DNA of 11,179 nucleotides, from NCBI GenBank assembly GCA_029864165.1, contig JAOTTZ010000025.1, forward strand, positions 1 to 11,179, written 5' to 3'. The notes beneath the pieces were generated by a model that did no database searches, was not told the origin of the DNA, and saw nothing but the letters and a program-made list of their open reading frames with translations. Below are positions 1-7,332 of the stretch, one piece after another (position 1 is the stretch's first letter; every line of letters begins with the position of its first letter). The translations under genes were made by a program, and so were the position numbers. Origin of the DNA: Burkholderiaceae bacterium. GTDB lineage: Bacteria; Pseudomonadota; Gammaproteobacteria; Burkholderiales; Burkholderiaceae_C.

Positions 1-1
1 G

Positions 2-352
2 CTCTTCAACGTCAACGGCGCAATCGCGGCACGCGCGGTCGTGAGCCAGCGGGTCAACCCCGGGATGGTGATGATGTACCACGCGCAAGAGAAGATCGTG
101 AACACGCCGGGCTCCGAGATTACCGGTGCACGCGGCGGCATTCACAACTCGGTAACGCGCACCGTGCTCAAGCCCACGCACATGATTGGTGGCTACGCGC
201 AGTTCAGCTACGGCTTCAACTACTACGGGACCGTTGGCACCAACCGCGATGAGTTTGTCGTGGTGCGCAAGATGAACAAGGTCGACTGGCTCGACACGCC
301 GGTCGCCGATGAACTGGTGCAGCCCGTGCAGGCTCAGGGAGAAGTCGCATGA
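2..352 (+). CDS. narG: Respiratory nitrate reductase alpha subunit, C-terminal part (5' end outside window)
   Basis: This is the last 116 codons of NarG, the catalytic subunit that reduces nitrate to nitrite at a bis-MGD molybdenum cofactor on the cytoplasmic side of the membrane. The reading frame is open from base 2 and stops at 350-352. The visible part is the C-terminal cofactor-binding region. Blocks typical of NarG are readable: a GMVMMYHAQEKIVN segment, then GARGGIHNSVTR, then LKPTHMIGGYAQFSYGFNYY, and the terminal RDEFVVVRKM. The catalytic aspartate and the N-terminal Fe-S ligands lie upstream, outside the window. The stop overlaps the narH start by 4 bases (ATGA), so translation of the two is probably coupled. 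The operon promoter and any NarL or FNR sites would be upstream and cannot be seen. Family identity is very secure. Confidence 0.96.
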   Translation, partial: LFNVNGAIAARAVVSQRVNPGMVMMYHAQEKIVNTPGSEITGARGGIHNSVTRTVLKPTHMIGGYAQFSYGFNYYGTVGTNRDEFVVVRKMNKVDWLDTPVADELVQPVQAQGEVA

Positions 353-1872
353 AGATCCGCGCCCAAATTGGCATGGTGCTCAACCTGGACAAGTGCATCG
401 GTTGCCACACTTGTTCGGTCACCTGCAAGAACGTCTGGACCAGCCGCCCCGGCATGGAGTACGCCTGGTTTAACAACGTCGAAACCAAGCCCGGCATCGG
501 TTACCCAAAGGAGTGGGAGAACCAAGACAAGTGGAACGGCGGCTGGGTGCGCAAAGCCGACGGCTCCATCCAGCCACGCCAGGGTGCGAAGTGGAAGTTG
601 CTGATGCGCCTCTTCGCCAATCCCAACCTGCCGGAGATCGACGATTACTACGAGCCCTTTACGTTCGACTACGGGCACCTGCAATCGGCGCCCGAGATGA
701 AGGCCACGCCGACTGCGCGTCCACGCAGCCTGATCACCGGCAAACAGATGGACAAGATCGTCTGGGGTCCGAATTGGGAAGAGATTCTCGGCGGCGAATT
801 CTCCAAGCGCAGCAAGGACAAAAACTTCGACGATGTCCAAAAGGAGATCTACGGCCAGTTCGAAAACACTTTCATGATGTACTTGCCCAGGCTGTGCGAG
901 CACTGCCTAAATCCGGCTTGCGTGGCGTCGTGCCCCTCAGGATCGATTTACAAGCGCGAGGAGGACGGCATCGTGTTAATCGACCAGGACAAGTGCCGTG
1001 GCTGGCGCATGTGCGTGAGCGGTTGCCCGTACAAGAAAATCTACTACAACTGGAAGAGCGGCAAAGCAGAGAAGTGCATTTTCTGTTACCCGCGCATCGA
1101 AGCCGGCCAGCCCACCGTGTGCAGCGAGACTTGCGTTGGCAGAATCCGTTATCTGGGTGTGCTGCTCTACGACGCTGACCGCATTCAGCAGGCCGCAAGC
1201 GTCGAGCGCGACCGGGACCTCTACCAGGCCCAGCTCGACATCTTCCTCGATCCCCATGACCCCAAGGTCATCGAGCAGGCGCGTGAGGACGGCATCCCCG
1301 AGAACTGGCTCGAGTCCGCTCGTAACAGCCCTGTGTACAAGATGGCGGTCGGCTGGAAGGTGGCGCTGCCGCTGCACCCAGAGTACCGTACCTTGCCGAT
1401 GGTCTGGTACGTGCCGCCGCTGTCGCCGATCTCGGCCGCGGCCAATGCCGGCCAGGTGGGGGCCAATGGCGAGATTCCCGACGTCAACCAGTTGCGCATC
1501 CCTGTCAAGTACCTTGCGAACCTGTTGACAGCGGGTGACACGGCACCCGTGGTCCGGGCACTCGAACGAATGCTGGCAATGCGTGCGTATCAGCGCAGCA
1601 AACACGTGGACGGATTGGCCAACATGGCGGCGATCGAACAGGTGAAGCTGAGTGTGAGCGAAGTGGAAGAGATGTATCGTGTGATGGCCATCGCCAATTA
1701 CGAAGACCGCTTTGTTATTCCGACCACCCACCGCGAGTACGCCGAAAATGCGTTCAACGTGCGCGGTGGCTGCGGGTTCAGCTTCGGTAATGGTTGCTCC
1801 GAAGGCGTGACTGAGGCGAGCCTATTCGGCAGCGAAAAGAAGCGGACGATTCCGATCAAGGCGGAAGTCTGA
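349..1872 (+). CDS. narH: Respiratory nitrate reductase beta subunit (Fe-S electron transfer)
   Basis: NarH passes electrons from the NarI haems to NarG through one [3Fe-4S] and three [4Fe-4S] clusters. At 507 residues it is close to the 512 of E. coli NarH. Four cysteine groups are visible: C16/C19/C22/C26; C183/C186/C191/C195; C216/C222/C226; and C243/C246/C258/C262. In the third group the second ligand position is tryptophan (CRGWRMC, W219). This is normal in the NarH family and gives the [3Fe-4S] cluster. The segment from about residue 183 to 400 is nearly the same as enterobacterial NarH. The start is set by a good ribosome binding site, AGGGAG at 336-341, seven bases before the ATG, and by the 4-base overlap with narG. 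There is no signal peptide, as expected for a cytoplasmic-face subunit. Nothing suggests damage. Confidence 0.98.
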   Translation: MKIRAQIGMVLNLDKCIGCHTCSVTCKNVWTSRPGMEYAWFNNVETKPGIGYPKEWENQDKWNGGWVRKADGSIQPRQGAKWKLLMRLFANPNLPEIDDYYEPFTFDYGHLQSAPEMKATPTARPRSLITGKQMDKIVWGPNWEEILGGEFSKRSKDKNFDDVQKEIYGQFENTFMMYLPRLCEHCLNPACVASCPSGSIYKREEDGIVLIDQDKCRGWRMCVSGCPYKKIYYNWKSGKAEKCIFCYPRIEAGQPTVCSETCVGRIRYLGVLLYDADRIQQAASVERDRDLYQAQLDIFLDPHDPKVIEQAREDGIPENWLESARNSPVYKMAVGWKVALPLHPEYRTLPMVWYVPPLSPISAAANAGQVGANGEIPDVNQLRIPVKYLANLLTAGDTAPVVRALERMLAMRAYQRSKHVDGLANMAAIEQVKLSVSEVEEMYRVMAIANYEDRFVIPTTHREYAENAFNVRGGCGFSFGNGCSEGVTEASLFGSEKKRTIPIKAEV

Positions 1873-1875
1873 GCC

Positions 1876-2592
1876 ATGGCCCTGTTCACAACTGCCCCGT
1901 CACCGATGGCGATGACCCTGCGGGTGCTGGCACACCTACTTCGATACCCCGACAACTCGCTGCGAGAGCACCTGGTCGAAATGCGCCGAGCGCTGCATGA
2001 GGAACACGCGCTGAGCGTGGATCGTTTGGCCGAACTCGGTGCGTTGATCAATGTCCTTTGCAATGCTCCGGCGCTCGACATTGAGGCTGCGTACGTCGAG
2101 CTGTTCGACCGGGGGCGCAACACCGCATTGCACCTGTTCGAGCATGTGCACGGCGACTCGCGTGACCGCGGCCCGGCGATGGTGGATCTGGTCAAGACCT
2201 ACGAGCAGGCCGGCCTCAACTTGGCGCCCGGAGAATTGCCAGACCATCTGGCGGTGGTCCTCGAGTATGCGTCGACCCAGCCGCCAGTGCAGGCGGCCAA
2301 TTTCCTGCGCGAGTTCGCGCACATCCTGCTGGCGATTTTCAGTGCGTTGCTCAAGCGTCAGAGCCCTTACGCCAGCGTTCTGGCCGCGCTGATAGAGCTG
2401 GCGGGCGAGAAAGCGCAGGCCGTGAATCTGCCCGCGGAAGAGGGCCTGGACCAAAGCTGGGAAGAGCCACCGGCCTTCGGCGGCTGCTCTACCGAGGGGC
2501 AAGCCCGCCCCGGGCAGCCGCAGCCGGTGCATATTGTCAGACCCGCGAACGGGTCGTCGACCATCAACGCGACACAGGGAGCCCGCACATGA
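1876..2592 (+). CDS. narJ: Nitrate reductase maturation chaperone (delta subunit)
   Basis: NarJ is a cytoplasmic chaperone, not part of the final enzyme. It binds apo-NarG and allows cofactor insertion and membrane attachment. The protein has 238 residues (E. coli 236). The family core is clear: LLRYPD near residues 21-26, then ELFDRGRNTALHLFEHVHGD at 75-94 followed by SRDRGPAMVDL, and LPDHLAVVLEY at 121-131. The C-terminal 40 or so residues are poorly conserved and rich in Gln, Pro and Gly. The gene begins 3 bases after the narH stop and overlaps narI by 4 bases. The chosen ATG has GGAAG at 1863-1867 in front of it. Alignment to E. coli NarJ would also allow the in-frame ATGs at codon 11 or 13, but those lack a visible ribosome binding site. 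Confidence 0.95.
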   Translation: MALFTTAPSPMAMTLRVLAHLLRYPDNSLREHLVEMRRALHEEHALSVDRLAELGALINVLCNAPALDIEAAYVELFDRGRNTALHLFEHVHGDSRDRGPAMVDLVKTYEQAGLNLAPGELPDHLAVVLEYASTQPPVQAANFLREFAHILLAIFSALLKRQSPYASVLAALIELAGEKAQAVNLPAEEGLDQSWEEPPAFGGCSTEGQARPGQPQPVHIVRPANGSSTINATQGART

Positions 2593-3317
2593 GTACCGGC
2601 GCGCATAACTTTTTCTTCATCGTCTACCCGTACATTTGCCTGGCGGTATTTCTGATGGGCAGCTTGGCGCGTTTCGACCGTGATCAGTACACCTGGAAAA
2701 GCGATTCATCGCAGCTCTTGCGCGCAGGTCAGCTGCGCTGGGGCAGCAACTTGTTTCACGTCGGCATCCTGTTCCTGCTGCTCGGGCACACAATTGGGTT
2801 GCTGACGCCGCATTTCATTTACGAGCGCTTTATCACAGCGCCGCAAAAACAAATGCTCGCCATTGTCTCAGGCGGTGCGGCGGGGCTGATGTGCTTTGTC
2901 GGGCTGACCATGCTGCTACACCGGCGCATTTTCGATCCGCGTATTCGCCTCACCAGTCATCGCACCGATCTGGCCATCCTGGTGATCCTATGGGTGCAGT
3001 TGTGCCTTGGACTGATCACGCTGCCGCTATCGTTTGCGCATCGGCAAGATGCGAGCGCCATGCTGATCCTCTCACATTACCTGCAAGGTGTCGCAACCTT
3101 CCGCCCAGACGCGAGCGCGTTGGTCGCAGTGGACTGGCCTTTCAAGGTGCACATGGTGCTGGGCATGACGATTTTCCTGTTGTTCCCGTTCAGCCGCCTG
3201 GTGCATGTCTGGAGCGGATTCGCGACGGTCGCCTACCTATTTAGGCCGTACCAAGTCGTGCGTTCACGCCGCCTGAATGTGCCGTTGGGTCAGAACCAAC
3301 CACGCCGATCAGTTTGA
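2589..3317 (+). CDS. narI: Respiratory nitrate reductase gamma subunit (membrane cytochrome b)
   Basis: NarI anchors NarGH to the cytoplasmic membrane, oxidises quinol on the periplasmic side and passes electrons through two b haems to NarH. The protein has 242 residues against about 225 in E. coli, the extra length being mainly C-terminal. Hydrophobic segments lie near residues 8-25, 54-73, 87-109, 125-145 and 183-203, fitting the five-helix family fold. The four haem ligands can be placed at H57, H67, H188 and H206, each one residue on from E. coli H56, H66, H187 and H205. The start overlaps the narJ stop (ATGA), with AGGGAG at 2576-2581 seven bases before the ATG. That is the same motif and spacing as at narH. 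All expected ligands are present, so the subunit should be functional. Confidence 0.97.
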   Translation: MSTGAHNFFFIVYPYICLAVFLMGSLARFDRDQYTWKSDSSQLLRAGQLRWGSNLFHVGILFLLLGHTIGLLTPHFIYERFITAPQKQMLAIVSGGAAGLMCFVGLTMLLHRRIFDPRIRLTSHRTDLAILVILWVQLCLGLITLPLSFAHRQDASAMLILSHYLQGVATFRPDASALVAVDWPFKVHMVLGMTIFLLFPFSRLVHVWSGFATVAYLFRPYQVVRSRRLNVPLGQNQPRRSV

Positions 3318-3326
3318 GTGTAGAAC

Positions 3327-4103
3327 ATGATGGCGCGCGCAACAGTGCCGCAGGTCAACGGCGTCGTATTGGTTCTCCCCCAAGAGTCAGTCGGTGCCGA
3401 TGAGTTAAGGCAGCGTGCGTGCAGCGAGTTATTGCGTCAGGCGGCGATTCGCACCGGCTTGCTGAGCCTAGACAACGCCGAGCCGCAAGGCGGCGTCATG
3501 ACAGAGCAGGCGAGCCAGGCCATCGAGGTCCTTCTCCAGCGTGAACTGCAATTGCCAGAACCGTCCGACGAGGCGTGCCGGCGCTACCACACTGCGCACG
3601 CCTCGCGCTACACCTTGGGGGAGCGCATATTGGCACGTCACGTACTGTTTGCGGTCATGCCCGGCGTAGACGTGGCGGCTTTGCGCGAACGGGCCGTAGC
3701 CTGCCTGCTGGACTTGCGCTGCCAGGCACCCGGTGAAACTGATCGCTTCGCCCAGACGGCGGTGGATATTTCTAACTGTCCGAGTGGCGCACAAGGTGGC
3801 GGCTTGGGTTGGCTCACCGCCGCAGACTGCGCACCGGAGTTTGCACGCGAGTTATTCGGCCGCTCTGAAGTTGGGGTACTACCGCGCCTGGTGCACAGCC
3901 GATTTGGTCTCCACGTGGTCGAGGTCTTGGCGCGCGAGCCTGGGACGGCGCCGTCTTTTGAGGCAGTTCTCCCCGCCGTGGCGCAGGCGCTGCGCCAGCA
4001 AACCTTCGCTACCGCGTTGCGGCAGTACCTGCAATTGCTGGCGAGCCAAGCTCAGATTGATGGCGTCGACCTGAGCCCTGCAGCGTCGCCGTTGGTGCAG
4101 TAG
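3327..4103 (+). CDS. Parvulin-type peptidyl-prolyl cis-trans isomerase of the nar operon (NifM/PpiC-like)
   Basis: The 258-residue protein has a C-terminal parvulin (rotamase) domain at about residues 102-202. It begins with ARHVLFAV, continues through CPSGAQGGGLGWL (151-163) and ends with the SRFGLHVVEV strand (191-200). H105 and H196 fit the paired histidines of the parvulin active site. The N-terminal 100 residues are helical in character, as in NifM-like proteins. There is no signal peptide or membrane segment, so it should act in the cytoplasm, unlike PpiD, PrsA or SurA. It starts 9 bases after narI and is very likely cotranscribed with it. From recall, a similar gene sits after narI in the Pseudomonas aeruginosa narK1K2GHJI cluster. 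Assistance in folding nitrate reductase subunits is inference from position. ATG codons at 3327 and 3330 are both possible starts, and neither has a strong ribosome binding site. Confidence 0.88.
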   Translation: MMARATVPQVNGVVLVLPQESVGADELRQRACSELLRQAAIRTGLLSLDNAEPQGGVMTEQASQAIEVLLQRELQLPEPSDEACRRYHTAHASRYTLGERILARHVLFAVMPGVDVAALRERAVACLLDLRCQAPGETDRFAQTAVDISNCPSGAQGGGLGWLTAADCAPEFARELFGRSEVGVLPRLVHSRFGLHVVEVLAREPGTAPSFEAVLPAVAQALRQQTFATALRQYLQLLASQAQIDGVDLSPAASPLVQ

Positions 4104-4126
4104 CTCCCAGCGGATAGCCCATTTCT

Positions 4127-4717
4127 TTACCCAGGACGCGCTGGCGCTGGGCGAAAACTGACGACACGTTGGGGATCAGTATCCAGGCAAGCCGCGCCGA
4201 TTAAATCCAAGCAATAGGGGACCGCAGCAAAAATGCCGGGAACTGCGGCGCGTGCACCGCTCGCAGGCAGACCCTCCAAGGTTTGGGCAATCGCTTTGGG
4301 TTGCCCAGGCAAATTCAGGATGAGGCACGAACCGCGTGTGACGCCGACTTGGCGCGAAAGAATGGCTGTCGGCACGAAGTTAAGGCTAATTTGACGCATC
4401 TGTTCACCAAAGCCGGGTAATACGCGGCGCGCCACGGCCAGCGTGGCCTCCGGCGTTACATCGCGCAAAGCTGGACCGGTGCCACCAGTAGTGAGTAGCA
4501 AACCGCAACCTAGCTGATCGACCAACTCAATCAGAGTGACCTCAATCAGCTTTTGTTCATCCGGTATCAGTCGCGTTTGCAAACTATAGGGTGTGGTGAC
4601 GACTTCCGAGAGCCATTGCGTTAGAGCCGGTAAACCTTTGTCAACATAGTCGCCGCGACTGGCGCGGTCGCTGACGGAAACAAGGCCAATGACGAGTTCG
4701 TTGGTGGAGGAAGGCAT
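4127..4717 (-). CDS. mogA: Molybdopterin adenylyltransferase
   Basis: MogA activates molybdopterin with ATP to give MPT-AMP, the step before MoeA inserts molybdate. The 196-residue protein follows E. coli MogA (195 residues) almost throughout. It opens with LVIGLVSVSDRAS (8-20), then YVDKGLPAL, LIPDEQ and the nucleotide-binding LTTGGTGP (75-82). DVTPEAT (86-92), PGFGEQMRQISL (101-112) and LNLPGQPKAI (134-143) follow. The long MogA-type match favours MogA over the related MoaB family. It is the last gene of the minus-strand molybdenum operon, 24 bases after modC. Its end faces the isomerase gene with only 23 bases between the two stop codons. No clear ribosome binding site precedes the ATG, so translation may depend on coupling with modC. 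The product would supply cofactor for NarG. Confidence 0.93.
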   Translation of the reverse strand: MPSSTNELVIGLVSVSDRASRGDYVDKGLPALTQWLSEVVTTPYSLQTRLIPDEQKLIEVTLIELVDQLGCGLLLTTGGTGPALRDVTPEATLAVARRVLPGFGEQMRQISLNFVPTAILSRQVGVTRGSCLILNLPGQPKAIAQTLEGLPASGARAAVPGIFAAVPYCLDLIGAACLDTDPQRVVSFRPAPARPG

Positions 4718-4741
4718 GGAATCAATTCACTGGAACTGAAA

Positions 4742-5827
4742 TTATTCGGCGATCGCAACCGACTTGATCTGCGCCCACACCGCTTGCCCCGGTTCGAGGC
4801 GTAAAGCTGCTGCTGCACGGTTTGTAATGCGTGAAAGCAAAGTGGAATCTCCGCACAGCACGTGCACAAGGACATGCGCAGGGTGCGTGTCGGTCGCGAT
4901 GGTCTTGATCACCCCACGCAAGTGATTTTGTATGCTGGTTTGCAACGGCGCAGCAGTGGTAATGCTGACATCGCGAGCCAGCACGCGCAGGCGTACCTGC
5001 GTGCCCAACGAAAGGCCTGTATCGCGTATCCACAGTACGCCCCCAGCGCAAGCTACGCCGGCCAGGTGCCACTGCCCATCGCGCTCGGCGATTCTTCCGC
5101 GGAGCAATGCGCCAGCGTCGTCGCCCAAAATCACCGGATGATGTACCGCGGTCAGCACCTCAGCCACCGGCCCGGCTGCTTTGACGTGCCCTTGCTCCAA
5201 TACGACCAAAGTGTCAGCCAGACGCGCCGCTTCATCAGTCGAATGCGTCACGTACAGCATGGGTAGTTGCAGTTCATCGCGCAAGCGCTCCAGCCAAGGC
5301 AGTATGTCAGCGCGCCGTGCTTGGTCTATCGCCGCTAAAGGTTCATCCAGCAACAGTAAAAGTGGCTGCGCTGCCAGCGCTCGCGCGATGGCTACTCGTT
5401 GGCGCTCACCACCTGAGAGTTGCTGCGCCCTACGTGTGAGTAGAGGCTCTATTCCAAGCATTTGAATGACTGCATCCAAGGTCTGCCTTGAAGACCCGCC
5501 TTTGCTGCGACGCAGCCCATATTCAACATTTCCCCGCACCGTAAGGTGTTCAAACAAACAGGCTTCTTGAAACACATAACCCAATGGTCGCCTCCACGTG
5601 GGTACAAAAATGTGGAACTCGCTGTCTTCCCACACTTGCCCAGCAATTTCCACGCGACACGTGCCGGCGCGCTCTAAGCCTGCAACGCAGCGCAGCAGAC
5701 TGGTTTTGCCTGAGCCAGACGGTCCCAGTAGCACGGTGATACCGTTTGTAGGCAAGTACAAATCAACTTGCAAGACAAATGCCGCGCGGGGCAGGTTGAC
5801 ATGGATATGGCTAACGGGGTTTCTCAT
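4742..5827 (-). CDS. modC: Molybdate ABC transporter ATP-binding protein
   Basis: ModC hydrolyses ATP to drive molybdate import through ModB. In the 361-residue reading the ABC motifs are all present: Walker A GPSGSGKT (35-42), Q-loop Q87, signature LSGGERQR (137-144), Walker B LLLLLDEP (156-163), and switch histidine H195. After the ATPase domain comes a C-terminal TOBE/Mop-like domain (about 298-358), typical of ModC, which binds oxyanion and may regulate transport. I chose the ATG whose first base is 5827. It lies 7 bases after the modB stop and gives an N terminus similar to E. coli ModC. A GTG whose first base is 5857 would add 10 residues and overlap modB. The gene lies between modB and mogA in one minus-strand operon. 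No key residue is missing. Confidence 0.93.
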   Translation of the reverse strand: MRNPVSHIHVNLPRAAFVLQVDLYLPTNGITVLLGPSGSGKTSLLRCVAGLERAGTCRVEIAGQVWEDSEFHIFVPTWRRPLGYVFQEACLFEHLTVRGNVEYGLRRSKGGSSRQTLDAVIQMLGIEPLLTRRAQQLSGGERQRVAIARALAAQPLLLLLDEPLAAIDQARRADILPWLERLRDELQLPMLYVTHSTDEAARLADTLVVLEQGHVKAAGPVAEVLTAVHHPVILGDDAGALLRGRIAERDGQWHLAGVACAGGVLWIRDTGLSLGTQVRLRVLARDVSITTAAPLQTSIQNHLRGVIKTIATDTHPAHVLVHVLCGDSTLLSRITNRAAAALRLEPGQAVWAQIKSVAIAE

Positions 5828-5834
5828 GCTGCAG

Positions 5835-6521
5835 TTACGGGGTAACACGCAATGCACCGCGGTTTCTTAGCATCGCCAGAGCCAGCAGTACCACAAAAGA
5901 AAAGACAAGCATGCCACCCGACAGCCAATGTGCCTGGGTGTACTCCATTGCCTCGACGTGGCCGTAAATTTGTGTTGACAGCACCCTTGTTTTGCCGGGA
6001 ATATTGCCGCCTATCATCAGCACAACCCCAAATTCGCCGACGGTATGTGCGAAGGTCAAAACCGCTGCGGTTAGGAACCCTGGTCGTGCAAGCGGTAGAG
6101 CAACAGAAAAAAAAGCGTCGAGCGGGCGCGCTCGTAATGTGGCAGCAGCTTCTAGTGGACGATTACCGAGGGCCTCAAAAGCGGATTGCAGCGGTTGCAC
6201 AGCGAAGGGAAGTGAATACACGATCGAGCCTAACAGTAGGCCGCTGAAACTAAAGGCCAGAGTGCCCCAACCCAGGCTCTGCGTAACTTGACCCAGGGGA
6301 CCTTGGGGCCCGAGCGCCACCAACAAGTAGAACCCCAGCACACTCGGGGGCAACACTAAAGGCAGCGTGACTAGCGCGCTGACGGGTGCACGCCAACGCG
6401 AGCCACCGCGCGCAAGCCACCAAGCAAGCGGCGTCGCAAGTAGCAGCAAAATTAAAGTGGTCAAGCCCGCCAACTTGGCGGTAAGCCAAATGGTGGGCCA
6501 TACGTCATCATTTCCAAACAT
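5835..6521 (-). CDS. modB: Molybdate ABC transporter permease
   Basis: ModB forms the membrane channel of the molybdate importer. The 228-residue reading has about five hydrophobic segments (near 13-36, 47-70, 88-108, 146-170 and 200-217). The cytoplasmic coupling loop typical of binding-protein-dependent permeases is seen as [16 protein letters not shown] (116-131). [18 protein letters not shown] (162-179) matches the ModB C-terminal region. Three in-frame ATGs are possible, with first bases at 6542, 6527 and 6521. The last aligns residue for residue with the start of E. coli ModB (229 residues), so I used it. All three overlap the end of modA, which suggests coupled translation. None has a good ribosome binding site. 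The product would pair with the adjacent ModA and ModC. Confidence 0.92.
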   Translation of the reverse strand: MFGNDDVWPTIWLTAKLAGLTTLILLLLATPLAWWLARGGSRWRAPVSALVTLPLVLPPSVLGFYLLVALGPQGPLGQVTQSLGWGTLAFSFSGLLLGSIVYSLPFAVQPLQSAFEALGNRPLEAAATLRARPLDAFFSVALPLARPGFLTAAVLTFAHTVGEFGVVLMIGGNIPGKTRVLSTQIYGHVEAMEYTQAHWLSGGMLVFSFVVLLALAMLRNRGALRVTP

Positions 6522-7323
6522 GACCATCAAAGCTATAACCATAAGCGCGTATCAGCTCACATGCCTTATTGCTTTGCAAGAACGTGAGAAAAGCTACAGC
6601 GGCTGGCTTGTTCTGCCCCGCTTTGAGTAACACAGCACCTTGCCGAATGGGATCATAGAGGTCGGTTGGCACCAACCAAAACGAGCCTTGTTCAATACGG
6701 CCATCGGTCATGACTTGTGACAGGGCTACAAAGCCCAGCGACGCGTTTCCCGTCGCGACAAACTGGTAAACCTGCGCAATGCCCTCTCCGAATATCAGCC
6801 TACCTCGCAGCTGTTCCAACCGCGCTAGTCGTGTCAGTGTTTGTACAGCGGCGTTTCCGTAGGGTGACACTTTAGGGTCAGCTAACGCCAGCTGCTCAAA
6901 CGTGCCGGTATGCAGTACCGTGCCCTTACTATCCACCAAGTTGGTCCGCTGACTCCATAGCACGAGCTTGCCGATTGCGTACGTAAAGCGAGATCCTTTT
7001 ACCGCCAGACCTTCCTGCTCCAAACGTGCGGGGGTTTTTTCATCAGCTGCCAGCAGTGCCTCAAAAGCTGCGCCATGCTTAATCTGTGCGTAGAATTTTC
7101 CAGTGGAGCCCAAGGAAACTTGCATCTTGTGTCCAGTCGCTTTCTCAAATTCAATGGCAAGTTTTTTCATGGGGGTCGCGAAGTTAGCTGCGACAGCAAC
7201 ACTGACCTCAGCAGCTTGTGTAACGCCCGTCAGCATGAGGCCAGCAATGGCAACGAGCGGGCATAACAGGGTGAGCGTAGTGGTAGAAAATGAATTCACA
7301 GAGCGACAAAAGCGAAAACACAT
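6508..7323 (-). CDS. modA: Molybdate ABC transporter periplasmic binding protein
   Basis: ModA captures molybdate (or tungstate) in the periplasm and delivers it to ModBC. The 271-residue precursor has basic residues at R4 and R7, a hydrophobic stretch at about 15-34, and a likely signal peptidase I site after TQAA (residue 38). The mature part begins [10 protein letters not shown]. Binding-protein features typical of ModA are visible: [10 protein letters not shown] (72-81), the AADEK segment (92-96), VSPYGNAAV (152-160) and [20 protein letters not shown] (185-204). It is the first gene of the modABC-mogA operon and lies back to back with moeB, starts 6 bases apart. A GTG at codon 9 (first base 7299) is an alternative start that still leaves a usable signal peptide. 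No ModE-type palindrome was recognised nearby. Confidence 0.93.
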   Translation of the reverse strand: MCFRFCRSVNSFSTTTLTLLCPLVAIAGLMLTGVTQAAEVSVAVAANFATPMKKLAIEFEKATGHKMQVSLGSTGKFYAQIKHGAAFEALLAADEKTPARLEQEGLAVKGSRFTYAIGKLVLWSQRTNLVDSKGTVLHTGTFEQLALADPKVSPYGNAAVQTLTRLARLEQLRGRLIFGEGIAQVYQFVATGNASLGFVALSQVMTDGRIEQGSFWLVPTDLYDPIRQGAVLLKAGQNKPAAVAFLTFLQSNKACELIRAYGYSFDGHVWK

Positions 7324-7332
7324 CGTTTCATG
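7321..7332. promoter_or_regulatory. Divergent start region of modA and moeB
   Basis: Only 6 bases separate the modA start codon (7321-7323, minus) from the moeB start codon (7330-7332, plus). There is no room for promoters here, so each gene's promoter must lie inside the 5' coding part of the other, or the true starts lie further in. A short palindrome, TTCATGAA, spans 7327-7334 and contains the moeB ATG. No ribosome binding site is evident on either side. I could not identify convincing -35/-10 pairs, a ModE-like site or a riboswitch in the flanking coding sequence. Confidence 0.4.

Noticed and set aside
994-1026. Missing cysteine in the third NarH Fe-S motif (tryptophan in CRGWRMC).
   Set aside because: This replacement is standard in NarH and gives the [3Fe-4S] cluster. 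It is not a mutation.
976-1731. Long minus-strand open frame inside narH.
   Set aside because: This is a typical antisense shadow in GC-rich coding DNA. narH on the plus strand is unambiguous.
4130-4151. GC-rich hairpin in the end of mogA as an intrinsic terminator.
   Set aside because: The stem has a bulge and no following T run on either strand, and it lies within the mogA coding end.
5828-5857. Longer modC reading from a GTG (first base 5857).
   Set aside because: It would overlap modB by 23 bases and add ten residues absent from E. coli ModC as I recall it. The ATG 7 bases after the modB stop fits better.
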